Assembly: GCA_049671305.1 (NCBI GenBank) | Contig: JBATUR010000060.1 | Span: 1-60,562, forward strand | DNA length: 60,562 nucleotides | Direction of reading: 5' to 3' | Origin: CADCTM01 sp049671305 | Lineage (GTDB): Bacteria > Cyanobacteriota > Cyanobacteriia > Cyanobacteriales > Coleofasciculaceae | Shown: positions 26,421 through 36,007 of the stretch, one piece after another | Position numbering within the stretch: the first letter of the stretch is position 1 | Layout of the letters: every line of letters begins with the position of its first letter | Notes under the pieces: model-generated | The model's database searches: none | What the model saw: only the letters and a program-made list of their open reading frames with translations | Told to the model about the DNA's origin: nothing | Position numbers and translations under genes: made by a program

Positions 26421-27055
26421 GATTTTATGTAAGGATGTATCAAGCTTGCACACTATGCTAATCGTCTTCAGCTCTAAATGCCACAATTTCTGAAAATGCT
26501 TGTCATGAATGGCAAGCATTTTCAGCGACATCAGCTCAAAAGACTTGAATAAAATTCTGTTCACTGGTTATATTTGTGGATAGGTGTTGCATGATATAAA
26601 CTGGATTGAGGGAAGTGATGAATTCTCCCGAAATCGACGATTGCAGTCTCGACAGAGATAGCGAAAGCTTACCATGGCAATGTCCTTTCACTACTTTATT
26701 ACTGGTGCAGCGAGGGCAGTTCGTGGCTCAGTCTCAAGTCATCATTTGATATTGTGCAACACCTGTTGAAGAGGCATAATTTCTGGTTAGGTATCATCTA
26801 GCTGGCTTTTAGTTGTGTATATCTATCAATACAGGTTGCAAAAATCCGGATAGATATGATCTTAATTAGTTAAATATTAAAGCCATTGAGCTATTGTAGT
26901 GCTGACGCAATATTCCTGGCTTAACTGAGCAGCTAATCTTCTATCTGAATCATGACTTAGTTGTTCGATGCCGTTTGTTGAGCGATATTTGAATACCCTT
27001 AATTAAGGAAATTTTGATATCTGAGCAATTAGTTTTTCTTAAGAGGTAAATATTG
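26421..27055. other. Intergenic, 635 bases, with an IS1-like remnant and an inverted repeat
   Basis: It contains the element at 26582-26764 and a separate perfect 9-base inverted repeat, ATATCTATC (26819-26827) with GATAGATAT (26849-26857), spacer 21. Nothing else was recognised apart from the ribosome-binding site of the next gene. Confidence 0.6.
26582..26764 (-). mobile_element. Miniature element / remnant of an IS1-like insertion sequence
   Basis: The 183-base stretch is bounded by inverted ends AGGTGTTGCA (26582-26591) and TGCAACACCT (26755-26764), whose pairing continues as imperfect ATAT. Read on the minus strand it encodes NCPRCTSNKVVKG, then after a frameshift FRYLCRDCNRRF. That is the two-CxxC zinc ribbon at the start of IS1-family InsA-like transposases. 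The rest of the transposase is missing. No clear target-site duplication was seen. Confidence 0.65.
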
Positions 27056-28033
27056 ATGATTCCAGAATTGACTGAAACACAGCATGGTATTCATAATTCC
27101 GTTGGAAAAAAGGACGTGATACTGTCTTTAGCCACCAATCTCCAGTTTAGTGATTATGCGCGTTTCCTGCTTTCGGCACGCAAATTTTGTTCCCCTGAAA
27201 CTACTGACATAGTTTTGCTGGTGCAACCAATGGAACCTCAATTTGTAGAACTTGCTAATGAGTTGAAGGTTACTCTTTTGCCCACTTGCAGCCTTTGGCG
27301 CGAAATTGGCAGTAACTTAATTCTTAAGGCTATGTATCGAGGGTTATTAATTGCCCTAGAAAAGGGAGCTTCAGGAAGTTCTAAGCAGGCGTACCAGCCA
27401 GTTTATCGAGCTGCCACTTCAAACTGGATACATCCCATTTGTGGCAGACATTTTTTATATCATGATTTTCTTGAGGCTAACCCTCTTTATCGGTGTGTAT
27501 TACTATGTGACTCCCGCGATGTTATCTTCCAAAGTAATCCATTTTCTGAGGTTAATCCAGATGTTTTGAATGTATTTGAACAAGATCGCTCAATGGCTTA
27601 TGGTGGCAAAAATCTTGATTCACAATGGTTTGCCGACATCTTAGGCAATGATTTACTGAATGCCGTCAAGGGTAAGACAACGATTTGCGCGGGCACAATT
27701 ATGGGTTCTCCTGAGATCTTACTAAAACATTCAAAGCTCATGGAAAAAGAAATCTTGGCTCATAAATACAAGCCAATCGATCAACCCATGCACAACAAAA
27801 TAGTTTATCTTGATTGGCCCCAAGAACTTTTGGAAATTCACTCGAATTTATCGGGCTTAATCTTTACAATTGCTGAAACTTCAGACAGTGATTATGAGAT
27901 TAAAGATAATCAACTTGTGATCAACAATAAAGTTGTACCCGTATTGCATCAGTATGACCGAGTACCAAAACTCAAATCAATGGTTAATTCGTTGTATCCC
28001 AATGCCCTGGGTTACGAGCTTTGTGAAAATTGA
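27056..28033 (+). CDS. Glycosyltransferase-like protein (GT-A fold, tentative)
   Basis: This 325-residue protein starts at ATG 27056, with AGAGG about 9 bases upstream; a TTG one codon earlier is less likely. Features consistent with a nucleotide-sugar transferase are an N-terminal beta-alpha stretch (VILSLATNLQFSDYARFLLS), a DxD-like CDSRDVIF (Asp152, Asp155), and a late HQYDRVPKL. The pattern resembles plant and bacterial proteins of uncharacterised glycosyltransferase families. There is no signal peptide. Its position beside the nucleotide-sugar genes fits polysaccharide or glycan work, but donor and acceptor are unknown. Confidence 0.55.
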   Translation: MIPELTETQHGIHNSVGKKDVILSLATNLQFSDYARFLLSARKFCSPETTDIVLLVQPMEPQFVELANELKVTLLPTCSLWREIGSNLILKAMYRGLLIALEKGASGSSKQAYQPVYRAATSNWIHPICGRHFLYHDFLEANPLYRCVLLCDSRDVIFQSNPFSEVNPDVLNVFEQDRSMAYGGKNLDSQWFADILGNDLLNAVKGKTTICAGTIMGSPEILLKHSKLMEKEILAHKYKPIDQPMHNKIVYLDWPQELLEIHSNLSGLIFTIAETSDSDYEIKDNQLVINNKVVPVLHQYDRVPKLKSMVNSLYPNALGYELCEN

Positions 28034-28062
28034 TTTCGTCTTAGGTTTTAGGTGATTCAATA

Positions 28063-28086
28063 ACCCAAGCTTTTAGTAGCTTGGGT
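28063..28086. terminator. Bidirectional hairpin between convergent genes
   Basis: ACCCAAGC (28063-28070) pairs with GCTTGGGT (28079-28086) around an 8-base loop. It lies between the stops of the glycosyltransferase-like gene (28033) and lepA (28095), where both transcripts should end. T-tracts are weak. Confidence 0.5.
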
Positions 28087-28094
28087 ATAAAATC

Positions 28095-29906
28095 CTACTG
28101 TGGATCGAGGCGCAACACCGCCATAAAAGCTTCTTGAGGTACATCAACAGTACCCACTGCTTTCATGCGCTTTTTACCCTTTGCCTGCTTTTGTAGTAGC
28201 TTTTTCTTACGACTAATATCACCGCCATAACATTTTGCCAGCACATCTTTGCGTAAAGCGGGAATGTTTTCACTGGCAATAACTCGGCTACCAATAGATG
28301 CTTGGATGGGAATTTTAAATTGATGACGTGGAATTAATTCCTTAAGTTTTTCTACCATTGCTCGACCAACATGATATGCTTTGTCGCGGTGGACAATCAT
28401 TGCTAACGAGTCAACGGGATCACCATTAATTAAAACATCTAATTTAACTAAAGGATTCTCTTGATAGCCGATAACTTGGTATTCCATACTGGCATAACCA
28501 CGCGATCGCGATTTGAGTTGATCAAAAAAGTCAGTCACAACTTCCGCCAAGGGCAACTCATAAATTAAAGTAGTACGTCCTTGAGCAAGATACTTCATAT
28601 CCTTAAACAAGCCGCGCCGATTTTGACACAATTCCATTAACGTGCCAACATAAGTTTCTGGCGTAATCATCTCCACCTTGACATAAGGCTCTTCGATTTT
28701 TTCCCGCTCTTGAGGTGATGGCAAGCGGCTGGGGTTGTCAATTTCAAAAACTTCACCACTAATGGTTGTGACTTTATAAACCACCGAAGGCGCAGTTGTA
28801 ATCAACTCCAGATTATATTCTCGCTCTAGCCGCTCTTGGACAATTTCCATGTGCAGCAAGCCCAAAAAGCCACAACGGAAGCCAAAACCCATCGCGCTTG
28901 ATGTTTCTGGTTCATAATTTAGCGCAGCATCACTCAGCTTCAACTTTTCCAACGCTTCTCGCAAATCTACATACTGATCAGCATTGATGGGAAATAAGCC
29001 ACAAAATACCATCGGCTTGGCTTTGGTATAACCCGGTAAAGGCTCTTTAGCTGGATTGGCGACTAAAGTAATCGTATCACCAACACGGGCATCTTCTACG
29101 CCTTTTATGGCGGCGGCAATATATCCAACTTCGCCAGCGTGTAATTCATTTACTTGGACTTGGGTAGGAGAAAGCACACCTAATTCATCAATTTCATATT
29201 CTTTGCCAGATGCCATTAAGCGTACTTTATCGCCTTTTTTGACAGTGCCATCCATGACACGGAAATAAACAATTACACCACGATAAGGGTCATAGTAACT
29301 ATCAAAAATTAAGGCGCGTAGGGGCTGATCTACTGTATCTTGTGGCGGTGGAACTAGATGGACAATTGATTCCAGGATTTCGTTGATACCAATGCCTTCT
29401 TTTGCCGAAGCATGGATGGCTCCGCTACAATCTAAACCAATGATTTCTTCAATTTCTGCACCTACTCGTTCAGGCTCGGCTCCAGGCAAGTCGATTTTAT
29501 TTAAAACTGGAATAATTTCTAGATTATGTTCCAGAGCTAGGTAAACATTTGCTAAGGTTTGAGCTTCAACGCCTTGAGAAGCATCAACAACCAGTAGGGC
29601 GCCTTCACAAGCAACCAGACTGCGGGAGACTTCATAAGAAAAGTCTACGTGTCCGGGTGTGTCGATGAGATTAAGGACATATTGTTCGCCATCACTGGCG
29701 GTATAGTTCATCCTTGCCGCTTGCAGCTTAATTGTAATGCCCCGTTCCCGTTCCAAGTCCATGCTGTCGAGGAACTGTTCCTTCATCTCGCGAGCAGTCA
29801 CGGTACCTGTCGTCTGCAAGAGGCGATCGGCTAATGTGGATTTACCGTGGTCAATGTGGGCAATAATCGAAAAATTACGGATGCGAGAGACAGGTACATC
29901 AGTCAT
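28095..29906 (-). CDS. lepA: Elongation factor 4 (LepA) GTPase
   Basis: The 603-residue length is normal. G1 is AHIDHGKST (residues ~15-23), G3 DTPGHVDF, G4 NKIDLP. Domain 2, the EF-G-like domains and the LepA-specific C-terminal domain (GGDISRKKKLLQKQ, GKKRMK) are all present. The factor acts on ribosomes, affecting back-translocation and initiation under ionic stress. It starts at ATG 29906 and its 3' end faces the previous gene. Confidence 0.98.
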   Translation of the reverse strand: MTDVPVSRIRNFSIIAHIDHGKSTLADRLLQTTGTVTAREMKEQFLDSMDLERERGITIKLQAARMNYTASDGEQYVLNLIDTPGHVDFSYEVSRSLVACEGALLVVDASQGVEAQTLANVYLALEHNLEIIPVLNKIDLPGAEPERVGAEIEEIIGLDCSGAIHASAKEGIGINEILESIVHLVPPPQDTVDQPLRALIFDSYYDPYRGVIVYFRVMDGTVKKGDKVRLMASGKEYEIDELGVLSPTQVQVNELHAGEVGYIAAAIKGVEDARVGDTITLVANPAKEPLPGYTKAKPMVFCGLFPINADQYVDLREALEKLKLSDAALNYEPETSSAMGFGFRCGFLGLLHMEIVQERLEREYNLELITTAPSVVYKVTTISGEVFEIDNPSRLPSPQEREKIEEPYVKVEMITPETYVGTLMELCQNRRGLFKDMKYLAQGRTTLIYELPLAEVVTDFFDQLKSRSRGYASMEYQVIGYQENPLVKLDVLINGDPVDSLAMIVHRDKAYHVGRAMVEKLKELIPRHQFKIPIQASIGSRVIASENIPALRKDVLAKCYGGDISRKKKLLQKQAKGKKRMKAVGTVDVPQEAFMAVLRLDPQ

Positions 29907-30114
29907 AAACTATTGGGGTGAACAAGATTGAACCAAACAGCGCAAAATCTTAGCACTTAATGTATTTTAATGTTTCTGTAACCGATACGGGTGACACTCT
30001 TAAAATGAGGTAAAAGTTGTTATACAAGTACGACGGGTAATAAAAATAGGATCGGTTTCAAGTTTGTGGCTTGATAGTTATCGTAAAATAGATCTGGGGG
30101 GACTAATATAGATT

Positions 30115-30345
30115 ATGAATGATAATGGCTTGCATCAGGAGCGTTCCAAGGATAAGGAAGAAATTTCGATCCATTTGGACTCGGACTTGCTAGACCAAAT
30201 CAATCACCTGACTAATGATCCGAGTAGGGTAATTGAAACGGCAATTCGTCAATGGTTGAGGGGTGAACGGGAACGGGATGACGAATTAACCCGTACTTTG
30301 GAGCGCAACCCACCAGTGCCGGTGCGTGGAGAATGGAATGATTAG
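30115..30345 (+). CDS. Small ribbon-helix-helix-like protein
   Basis: This 76-residue protein has a GGGGGGA stretch 13 bases upstream. Residues ~14-50 (EISIHLDSDLLDQINHLT, then RVIETAIRQWLR) match a ribbon-helix-helix fold: one beta strand followed by two helices. The tail is charged (RERDDELTRTLERNPP). Such proteins are transcription regulators or antitoxins; no toxin gene is adjacent. It precedes the histidine kinase gene by 136 bases on the same strand. Confidence 0.6.
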   Translation: MNDNGLHQERSKDKEEISIHLDSDLLDQINHLTNDPSRVIETAIRQWLRGERERDDELTRTLERNPPVPVRGEWND

Positions 30346-30480
30346 GTTACAACAGTAGAGGAGTATTTTGTGATCAAACTTTTCTTATGAGGAGCGATCG
30401 CTTTAACCAAAGCTCCACTAATCCATTCAATTATAAAGAGTGATCTCTAATGATTACTCGCAGTTTCCAGGTCTCTTCTG

Positions 30481-32217
30481 ATGACTGCTCATGCTAACTT
30501 ACAATGTCCTAGATCTGGGTATACCGATATGGAAGCTGCTACTGCACTAGGCAATTCTGGCTTTTTGCAGGGGCTGGGGTCCGAGCTTGTGTTTACTCAG
30601 GATGCATCCGGTCAGTACCGTGGGTTTTATTGGCAAAACGCTGAAAAATACGGGCTGAAAAATGAGCAAGTAGTTGGACTTCCCCTGACTGATACGTTTT
30701 GTCCGATCGCCTCTGATGCGTATCGAGAACAAATTCAACGAATTTTGGAGCAACGGACACCTGAACGTTGCATCCATTCTTTTTGTTATCGCGAACAATG
30801 TTTTACGTTTGAGCTAATTATTAGCCCGATTTTACAACCTGATGGCATCGCCACGACGGTGCTAGTTATGGGTCACCTATTGCCAGAAGCTTCGATCCAA
30901 ACGGTGATCGACTCGCTTGTGCCGTTGAGTCTTGACCCTAATCAAAAACTACTAACTCAAATTGCCCGTAAAATTCGGCGTACCCTCGATTTAGACACGA
31001 TTTGGCAGCAAACGGTCAAAAGCTTGGGGAAAGCTCTGCAGGTTAGTCGTTGCTCAGTTTGTTCTTATCAAATTGACGCCCAAAACGTCAAGGTGGAGGC
31101 AGAATACAACCAAAAAAAAGTTGAGTCGATGCAGGGTAGACTTCTCAAACTAGAGAATGAACCTAACCTCAGACAAGCGCTATTTTGTCGAGAACCCGTG
31201 GTAATTGAGCAAAGTGGCAGTTGTGATACTCAGCCGCAATCAATACTTGTGGTTTCGACTTGTTACAAAGACGAACCAAATGGTTTGATTAGCTTAGAAC
31301 AATGCGATCGCCAACGGCAATGGAGTGAGGCAGAAATTGAACTAGTACGAGAACTAGCAGAACAAGTAGGAACCGCGATCGCTCATGGCATCCTCTATAA
31401 AGAGCTAGAACTTGCCAGCGAACAAGCAGAAGAAGCCTCACGCCTCAAATCTGAATTTCTGGCAAACACCTCACACGAACTGCGAACCCCCCTCAACGGC
31501 ATGATTGGCTTTCTCAAGCTAGTCTTAGAAGGCATGGCAGACGATCCAGAAGAACAGCAAAACTTCATCGAAGAAGCTCATCGCCTAGCCATACATCTAC
31601 ACACATTGATCAACGACATCCTTGACATTGCCAAAATTGAAGCTGGCAAAATGGAGCTGGAATTTGGTCAAGTCAGCCTCAAAGACGTGATGCATGATGT
31701 TGAGGATTTTACTCAAAACCTCGCACAGCAAAAAAACCTCAGTCTGAACATCGAACTGCCTGCAGCACGAGATGAAATTATACTATTCGGCAACTACCAA
31801 CGATTGTTACAGGTGCTACTTAACCTGATTGGCAACGCCATCAAATTCACTCATGAAGGCGGTGTCACCATCAGTGCCGAAGTCTTGAAGAAAAAGGTAA
31901 CCTTTAAAGACCAGGAATTACCAGGACTTGTCAAAATCCGTGTTGCTGATACAGGCATTGGTGTATCTTTGGACAAGCAAGATAAGTTATTCCAAAAATT
32001 CAGCCAAGTCGATGGTTCTCGTACTCGCTCCTACGGAGGAACCGGTTTAGGGCTAGCAATTTCCCAAAGACTGGTGGAAACAATGGGTGGCGTGGTCAAT
32101 TTTTATAGTATGGGAGAAGGATTAGGTTCAACCGTAACCTTTACTGTGCCTCTATATCAAGAACCTGTGATGATTACTAGTCAGTCAAACGATACTATTG
32201 ATTTGTTGATTAATTAG
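30481..32217 (+). CDS. Sensor histidine kinase (PAS-GAF-HisKA-HATPase)
   Basis: A 578-residue soluble kinase. An N-terminal PAS-like region (~35-135) is followed by a GAF domain (~165-300) and a HisKA helix with SHELRTPLNG, phospho-acceptor His332. The ATPase domain has NLIGNAIKF (N box), VADTGIGV (G1) and GGTGLGLAIS (G2). There is no transmembrane segment or receiver domain. The GAF shows no obvious bilin Cys motif, so a phytochrome role is not supported. The partner regulator is not nearby. A short overlapping upstream frame (30450-30497) may affect translation. Confidence 0.93.
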   Translation: MTAHANLQCPRSGYTDMEAATALGNSGFLQGLGSELVFTQDASGQYRGFYWQNAEKYGLKNEQVVGLPLTDTFCPIASDAYREQIQRILEQRTPERCIHSFCYREQCFTFELIISPILQPDGIATTVLVMGHLLPEASIQTVIDSLVPLSLDPNQKLLTQIARKIRRTLDLDTIWQQTVKSLGKALQVSRCSVCSYQIDAQNVKVEAEYNQKKVESMQGRLLKLENEPNLRQALFCREPVVIEQSGSCDTQPQSILVVSTCYKDEPNGLISLEQCDRQRQWSEAEIELVRELAEQVGTAIAHGILYKELELASEQAEEASRLKSEFLANTSHELRTPLNGMIGFLKLVLEGMADDPEEQQNFIEEAHRLAIHLHTLINDILDIAKIEAGKMELEFGQVSLKDVMHDVEDFTQNLAQQKNLSLNIELPAARDEIILFGNYQRLLQVLLNLIGNAIKFTHEGGVTISAEVLKKKVTFKDQELPGLVKIRVADTGIGVSLDKQDKLFQKFSQVDGSRTRSYGGTGLGLAISQRLVETMGGVVNFYSMGEGLGSTVTFTVPLYQEPVMITSQSNDTIDLLIN

Positions 32218-32329
32218 TCAAAACGTGATCTGGAGTAGATTTCTAAAATCGGTGCTTAAATTTGGGATTAACCGTCAATACAGCAAAAAGTTTTTTTACA
32301 CTAGAAGAAGTTGATTGAAAAAAGGTTTT

Positions 32330-32980
32330 ATGACAGATCAAAACAGCGCTCGTGACTTATTCCAAGCGGCATACGAAAACCGCTACACTTGGGACGAAAA
32401 TTTTCCCGGTTACAGCGCCGATATTGAAATTAAGCAAGGTGATGAAGTCTACACAGGCAAGGTGAAGATTAATCGTGACTTGACTGTAGAAGTTACAGGC
32501 ATGGATGATGAGAAAGTGCAAGAAAGCGTTTATAACCAAATGCGCGATATTGTCACTCACCGCAAACGCTCATCTTTTGAAAAAGCCCACGGCAAAAGTT
32601 CGTTTAACCTAGGTGAAGAAGATGCTACAGGCGCTGTAGAAATTCTCGTCAAAGGCGACTCAATGGGTTCTAACTACAAAATCCGAGGTACGGAAATTTG
32701 TCAAGTTAGCCGGGTTATGGGACCAATGGCGTTTACGATTAATACCAAGGAAAATTTGGATACTGGTGAAGGCTATGTCTCTGCTGGTTATAATGCCATT
32801 TTCCGTGATGCCAAAACCGGCGACTTACGGGGCAAACGTGAATTTGAAGATACCTTTGAGAAAATTGGCGATTATTATGTGATGACTCGCCAAGTCGTTC
32901 ATGCCATTGAGGAAGAAGGACGAACCACCACAGAGTTTAATTTTTCCAATATCAAAATGCTAGAACCTGCAATGGTTTAA
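32330..32980 (+). CDS. DUF3386 family protein
   Basis: I start at ATG 32330 (216 residues). AAAGG just upstream fits; a TTG at 32315 would place the ribosome-binding site inside the gene. The protein (ARDLFQAAYENRYTWDENFPGY, then GDYYVMTRQVVHAIEEEGRTTTEF) matches the DUF3386 family, found mainly in cyanobacteria and plastids. It appears soluble with an alternating beta pattern and no catalytic motif. The function is not established. Confidence 0.85.
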   Translation: MTDQNSARDLFQAAYENRYTWDENFPGYSADIEIKQGDEVYTGKVKINRDLTVEVTGMDDEKVQESVYNQMRDIVTHRKRSSFEKAHGKSSFNLGEEDATGAVEILVKGDSMGSNYKIRGTEICQVSRVMGPMAFTINTKENLDTGEGYVSAGYNAIFRDAKTGDLRGKREFEDTFEKIGDYYVMTRQVVHAIEEEGRTTTEFNFSNIKMLEPAMV

Positions 32981-33072
32981 TGCTTAATCTTAGCTTCCCT
33001 GAAGAAACTAATCAAGGAAGCTAGGATAAACACATAGGTTGCAATCTTTAACAAATCAAACATAGGTGAAGT

Positions 33073-33315
33073 ATGTCCCAAACACTAGCGCTAACTTCGG
33101 AAAACGTCGAGACAGTTTTGGATGAAATGCGTCCCTACTTGATGGCAGACGGCGGTAACGTCGAGCTGGTTGAGTTAGATGGTCCTGTGGTCAAATTACG
33201 GCTTCAGGGGGCTTGTGGGTCTTGCCCAAGCTCTGCTATGACTCTAAGAATGGGTATTGAACGCCGCCTGCGCGAATTTATCCCAGAAATTGCCGAAGTT
33301 GAACAAGTGTTCTAA
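33073..33315 (+). CDS. nfu: NifU-like iron-sulfur scaffold (NFU domain)
   Basis: The 80-residue protein is a single NFU domain with the cluster-binding CGSCPSS (Cys48, Cys51). It corresponds to the essential cyanobacterial NfuA-type scaffold that assembles and passes 4Fe-4S clusters, including to photosystem I. It lies 92 bases after the DUF3386 gene. An inverted repeat follows its stop. Confidence 0.95.
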   Translation: MSQTLALTSENVETVLDEMRPYLMADGGNVELVELDGPVVKLRLQGACGSCPSSAMTLRMGIERRLREFIPEIAEVEQVF

Positions 33316-33330
33316 TTGTTTTCAATTTTT

Positions 33331-33415
33331 AGTCAAGAGTTAAGAGTCAAAAGCCAAGAGAACTATTATCATCAGCTTTAGCTCTCAATAAACACACAAC
33401 TCTTAACTCTTGACT
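33331..33415. repeat. 17-base perfect inverted repeat abutting the GH57 start codon
   Basis: Arms at 33331-33347 and 33399-33415 (AGTCAAGAGTTAAGAGT and its complement) surround a 51-base loop. The right arm ends one base before ATG 33417, occupying the place of a ribosome-binding site. Confidence 0.8.
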
Positions 33416-33416
33416 C

Positions 33417-35657
33417 ATGTCTCATCCCTTATATGTCGCCTTAATCTGGCATCAGCATCAGCCACTGTATAAAAGCCGTGATACTGCTGGTGTAACTGGA
33501 AAATACCGTTTACCTTGGGTACGGTTACATGGTACGAAAGATTATCTGGATTTAGTGCTGCTTCTAGAGCGCTATCCTAAGCTACATCAGACGGTTAATT
33601 TGGTGCCTTCGCTGATTTTGCAGCTAGAAGATTATATTGCTGGTACGGCAATTGATCCTTATCTGGCAGCGGCGCTAACTCCAACGGAAATGTTGAATGC
33701 TGAACAACAGCAATTTATCGTTGAGCATTTTTTTGATGGCAATCACCATACTTTAATTGATCCTCATCCTCGTTATGCCGAACTGTATTGGACGCGGCAG
33801 GATAAAGGGCGTCAGTGGTGTTTGGATAATTGGACGGGGCAAGATTATAGTGACTTGCTGGCTTGGCACAACTTGGCGTGGATTGACCCGCTATTTTGGG
33901 ATGATCCAGAAATTGCCGGGTGGTTGAAGCAAGGGCGGAATTTTAGTTTAGGCGATCGCCAACGGATTTTTTCTAAACAAAAGGAAATCCTCAGCCGTAT
34001 CATTCCCCAACACCGCAAAATGCAAGAAGCTGGTCAGTTGGAAGTAACAACAACACCCTACACTCACCCAATTTTACCGCTACTTGCAGATACTAATACC
34101 GGGCGAAGGGCTGTGCCAAATATGAATTTGCCTCAGACTCGCTTCACCTGGGAAGAAGATATTCCCCGGCATTTGCAGAAAGCATGGGAAATGTATGAGG
34201 ATCGTTTTGGTTGTGCACCTCGTGGGTTATGGCCCTCAGAACAGTCTGTAAGCCCGGAGATTTTGCCTTATATTACCAAGCAAGGGTTTAAGTGGATTTG
34301 CTCGGATGAGGCGGTGCTGGGGCATACCATAAAGCACTTTTTCCATCGAGATGAAAGGGGGAATGTGATAGACCCGGAGAAGCTTTATCGCCCTTACCGC
34401 TTGGAGACGCCTCATGGTGATTTGGCGATCGTGTTTCGCGACCATCGCTTGTCTGATTTGATTGGCTTTACTTATGGGACAATGAATGCCAAGCAGGCGT
34501 CTGCTGATTTGGTGGGGCATTTGGAAGCGATCGCACGTTCCCTCAAACATCGTCAAGGTGACGGTACTTCCTTAGAACAACCCTGGCTTGTTAATATTGC
34601 CCTAGATGGCGAAAATTGCTGGGAATATTACGAACGAGATGGTATTCCTTTCCTAGAAAGCCTTTATGAGACTTTAAGTGAACATACTGAGATCAAACTG
34701 GTAACAGTTAGTGAATTTATCGAGCAATTCCCACCAACAGAAACTATTCCAGAAGGGCAACTCCATACCGGTTCCTGGGTAGATGGTAGCTTTACGACTT
34801 GGATTGGTGATCCGGCAAAAAATCGTGCTTGGGATCTATTGACAAATGCACGACAGATGTTGTACGAGCATCCGGAAGCGACAGAAGAAAATAATCCCGA
34901 AGCTTGGGAAGCATTGTATGCGGCGGAAGGTTCTGACTGGTTTTGGTGGTTTGGTGAAGGTCATTCTTCCAACCAGGATGCCGTGTTTGACCAGTTGTTC
35001 CGGGAACACTTGTGTGCAATTTATGAGGCATTAAACGAGCCAATTCCGCCTAGTGTCAAGAATCCTGTGGAAGTTCACGAGGCTCTTGGCGACCATCAAC
35101 CGCATAGTTTTATCCATCCTGTGATTAATGGTATCGGTGATGAGCAGGATTGGGATAAGGCAGGGCGGATTGAGATTGGTGGCGCACGAGGGACGATGCA
35201 TCAAAGTAGTGCTATGCAACGGCTTTGGTACGGCGTGGATCACTTGAACTTCTACCTACGGCTAGATTTCAAGAGTGGTGTAAAACCAGGTAAAGATATT
35301 CCGGGAGAGTTGCACTTGTTGTGGTTTTATGCTGACCGGACAATGCACAATAGTCCAGCACCTTTGGCAGAGTTACCAGATGAAGCGCCGTTGAATTACC
35401 AGTTTCATCATCATTTGGCAATTAATTTGCTAACTCAGGCGTTTTGGTTCCAGGAGGCTGTGGAGTATTCTCAATGGCAACCACGGGCGAGTCGCGCTCA
35501 GGTGGCGCTGGATCAATGTCTGGAGGTGGCGGTGCCTTGGGCTGATTTGCAGGTGGAACCGGATTATCCGTTGCGGCTGGTTTTGGTATTTGCGGATAAT
35601 GGCATTTATCGCAGCTATGCACCGACGAATGCTTTGGTGCCAATTACGGTGCCGTAG
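33417..35657 (+). CDS. Glycoside hydrolase family 57 enzyme
   Basis: This 746-residue protein opens with YVALIWHQHQPLY, the first conserved GH57 block. The nucleophile block is GLWPSEQ (Glu275) and a later block is ALDGENCWEYY (~395-405). A C-terminal beta-rich domain covers the last ~170 residues. Family members act on alpha-glucans (amylopullulanase, branching or 4-alpha-glucanotransferase activities), so glycogen metabolism is the likely setting. No signal peptide is present. The start has no Shine-Dalgarno because the inverted repeat sits there. Confidence 0.88.
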   Translation: MSHPLYVALIWHQHQPLYKSRDTAGVTGKYRLPWVRLHGTKDYLDLVLLLERYPKLHQTVNLVPSLILQLEDYIAGTAIDPYLAAALTPTEMLNAEQQQFIVEHFFDGNHHTLIDPHPRYAELYWTRQDKGRQWCLDNWTGQDYSDLLAWHNLAWIDPLFWDDPEIAGWLKQGRNFSLGDRQRIFSKQKEILSRIIPQHRKMQEAGQLEVTTTPYTHPILPLLADTNTGRRAVPNMNLPQTRFTWEEDIPRHLQKAWEMYEDRFGCAPRGLWPSEQSVSPEILPYITKQGFKWICSDEAVLGHTIKHFFHRDERGNVIDPEKLYRPYRLETPHGDLAIVFRDHRLSDLIGFTYGTMNAKQASADLVGHLEAIARSLKHRQGDGTSLEQPWLVNIALDGENCWEYYERDGIPFLESLYETLSEHTEIKLVTVSEFIEQFPPTETIPEGQLHTGSWVDGSFTTWIGDPAKNRAWDLLTNARQMLYEHPEATEENNPEAWEALYAAEGSDWFWWFGEGHSSNQDAVFDQLFREHLCAIYEALNEPIPPSVKNPVEVHEALGDHQPHSFIHPVINGIGDEQDWDKAGRIEIGGARGTMHQSSAMQRLWYGVDHLNFYLRLDFKSGVKPGKDIPGELHLLWFYADRTMHNSPAPLAELPDEAPLNYQFHHHLAINLLTQAFWFQEAVEYSQWQPRASRAQVALDQCLEVAVPWADLQVEPDYPLRLVLVFADNGIYRSYAPTNALVPITVP

Positions 35658-35731
35658 AACCGCTCCTACTCTTGAGAGGGAACTGGAAATAAGATGACTT
35701 TTGTTAGTTGTGATAATTAAAGTCTGCCTCC

Positions 35732-35755
35732 CCTTCCCGGAATTGGGAAGGGGGG
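35732..35755. repeat. GC-rich hairpin repeat after the GH57 gene
   Basis: CCCCTTCCC (35732-35740) pairs with GGGAAGGGG (35747-35755) around GGAATT. It may help terminate GH57 transcription; its sequence looks like a dispersed repeat. Confidence 0.6.
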
Positions 35756-35809
35756 TTAAGACAGCGTTAGCCTCTGGAAAGTCAGGTGGGGTGAGTGCCA
35801 AAAATCTGG

Positions 35810-35836
35810 TAGAGACGTTCCGTCGGAACGTCTCTA
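35810..35836. repeat. REP palindrome, copy 1
   Basis: Thirteen-base arms TAGAGACGTTCCG and their complement flank a single central T, with no mismatch. Best-preserved copy of the family surrounding the RAYT gene. Confidence 0.9.
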
Positions 35837-35927
35837 TGATATGTGCGGGTATTGAGAGAGATAAATTATTTAACTAAAAATTTGGTGGAGAGGTTCCGAT
35901 ATTAATTAGACGTTGCGACATTTATTA

Positions 35928-35953
35928 ATTAGACGTTGCGACGGAACGTCTCT
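35928..35953. repeat. REP palindrome, copy 2 (one arm altered)
   Basis: TTAGACGTTGCGACGGAACGT and following bases match the family with a changed left arm. It is followed by a tail (ACAATAGATAATATTA, then ACATATATAAATTTG) that recurs after copy 3 and partly after copy 5. Confidence 0.8.
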
Positions 35954-36007
35954 ACAATAGATAATATTACATATATAAATTTGAATGTGTGTTTTGAAAT
36001 CGTTAAT

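Noticed and set aside
26421..26564. N-terminal extension of the UDP-xylose synthase
   Set aside because: The NAD motif must be N-terminal in this family; MRILVTGGAGF at 26420 is the natural start.
30481..32217. Phytochrome-like photoreceptor kinase
   Set aside because: PAS and GAF are present but no bilin-binding Cys motif or PHY domain was seen.
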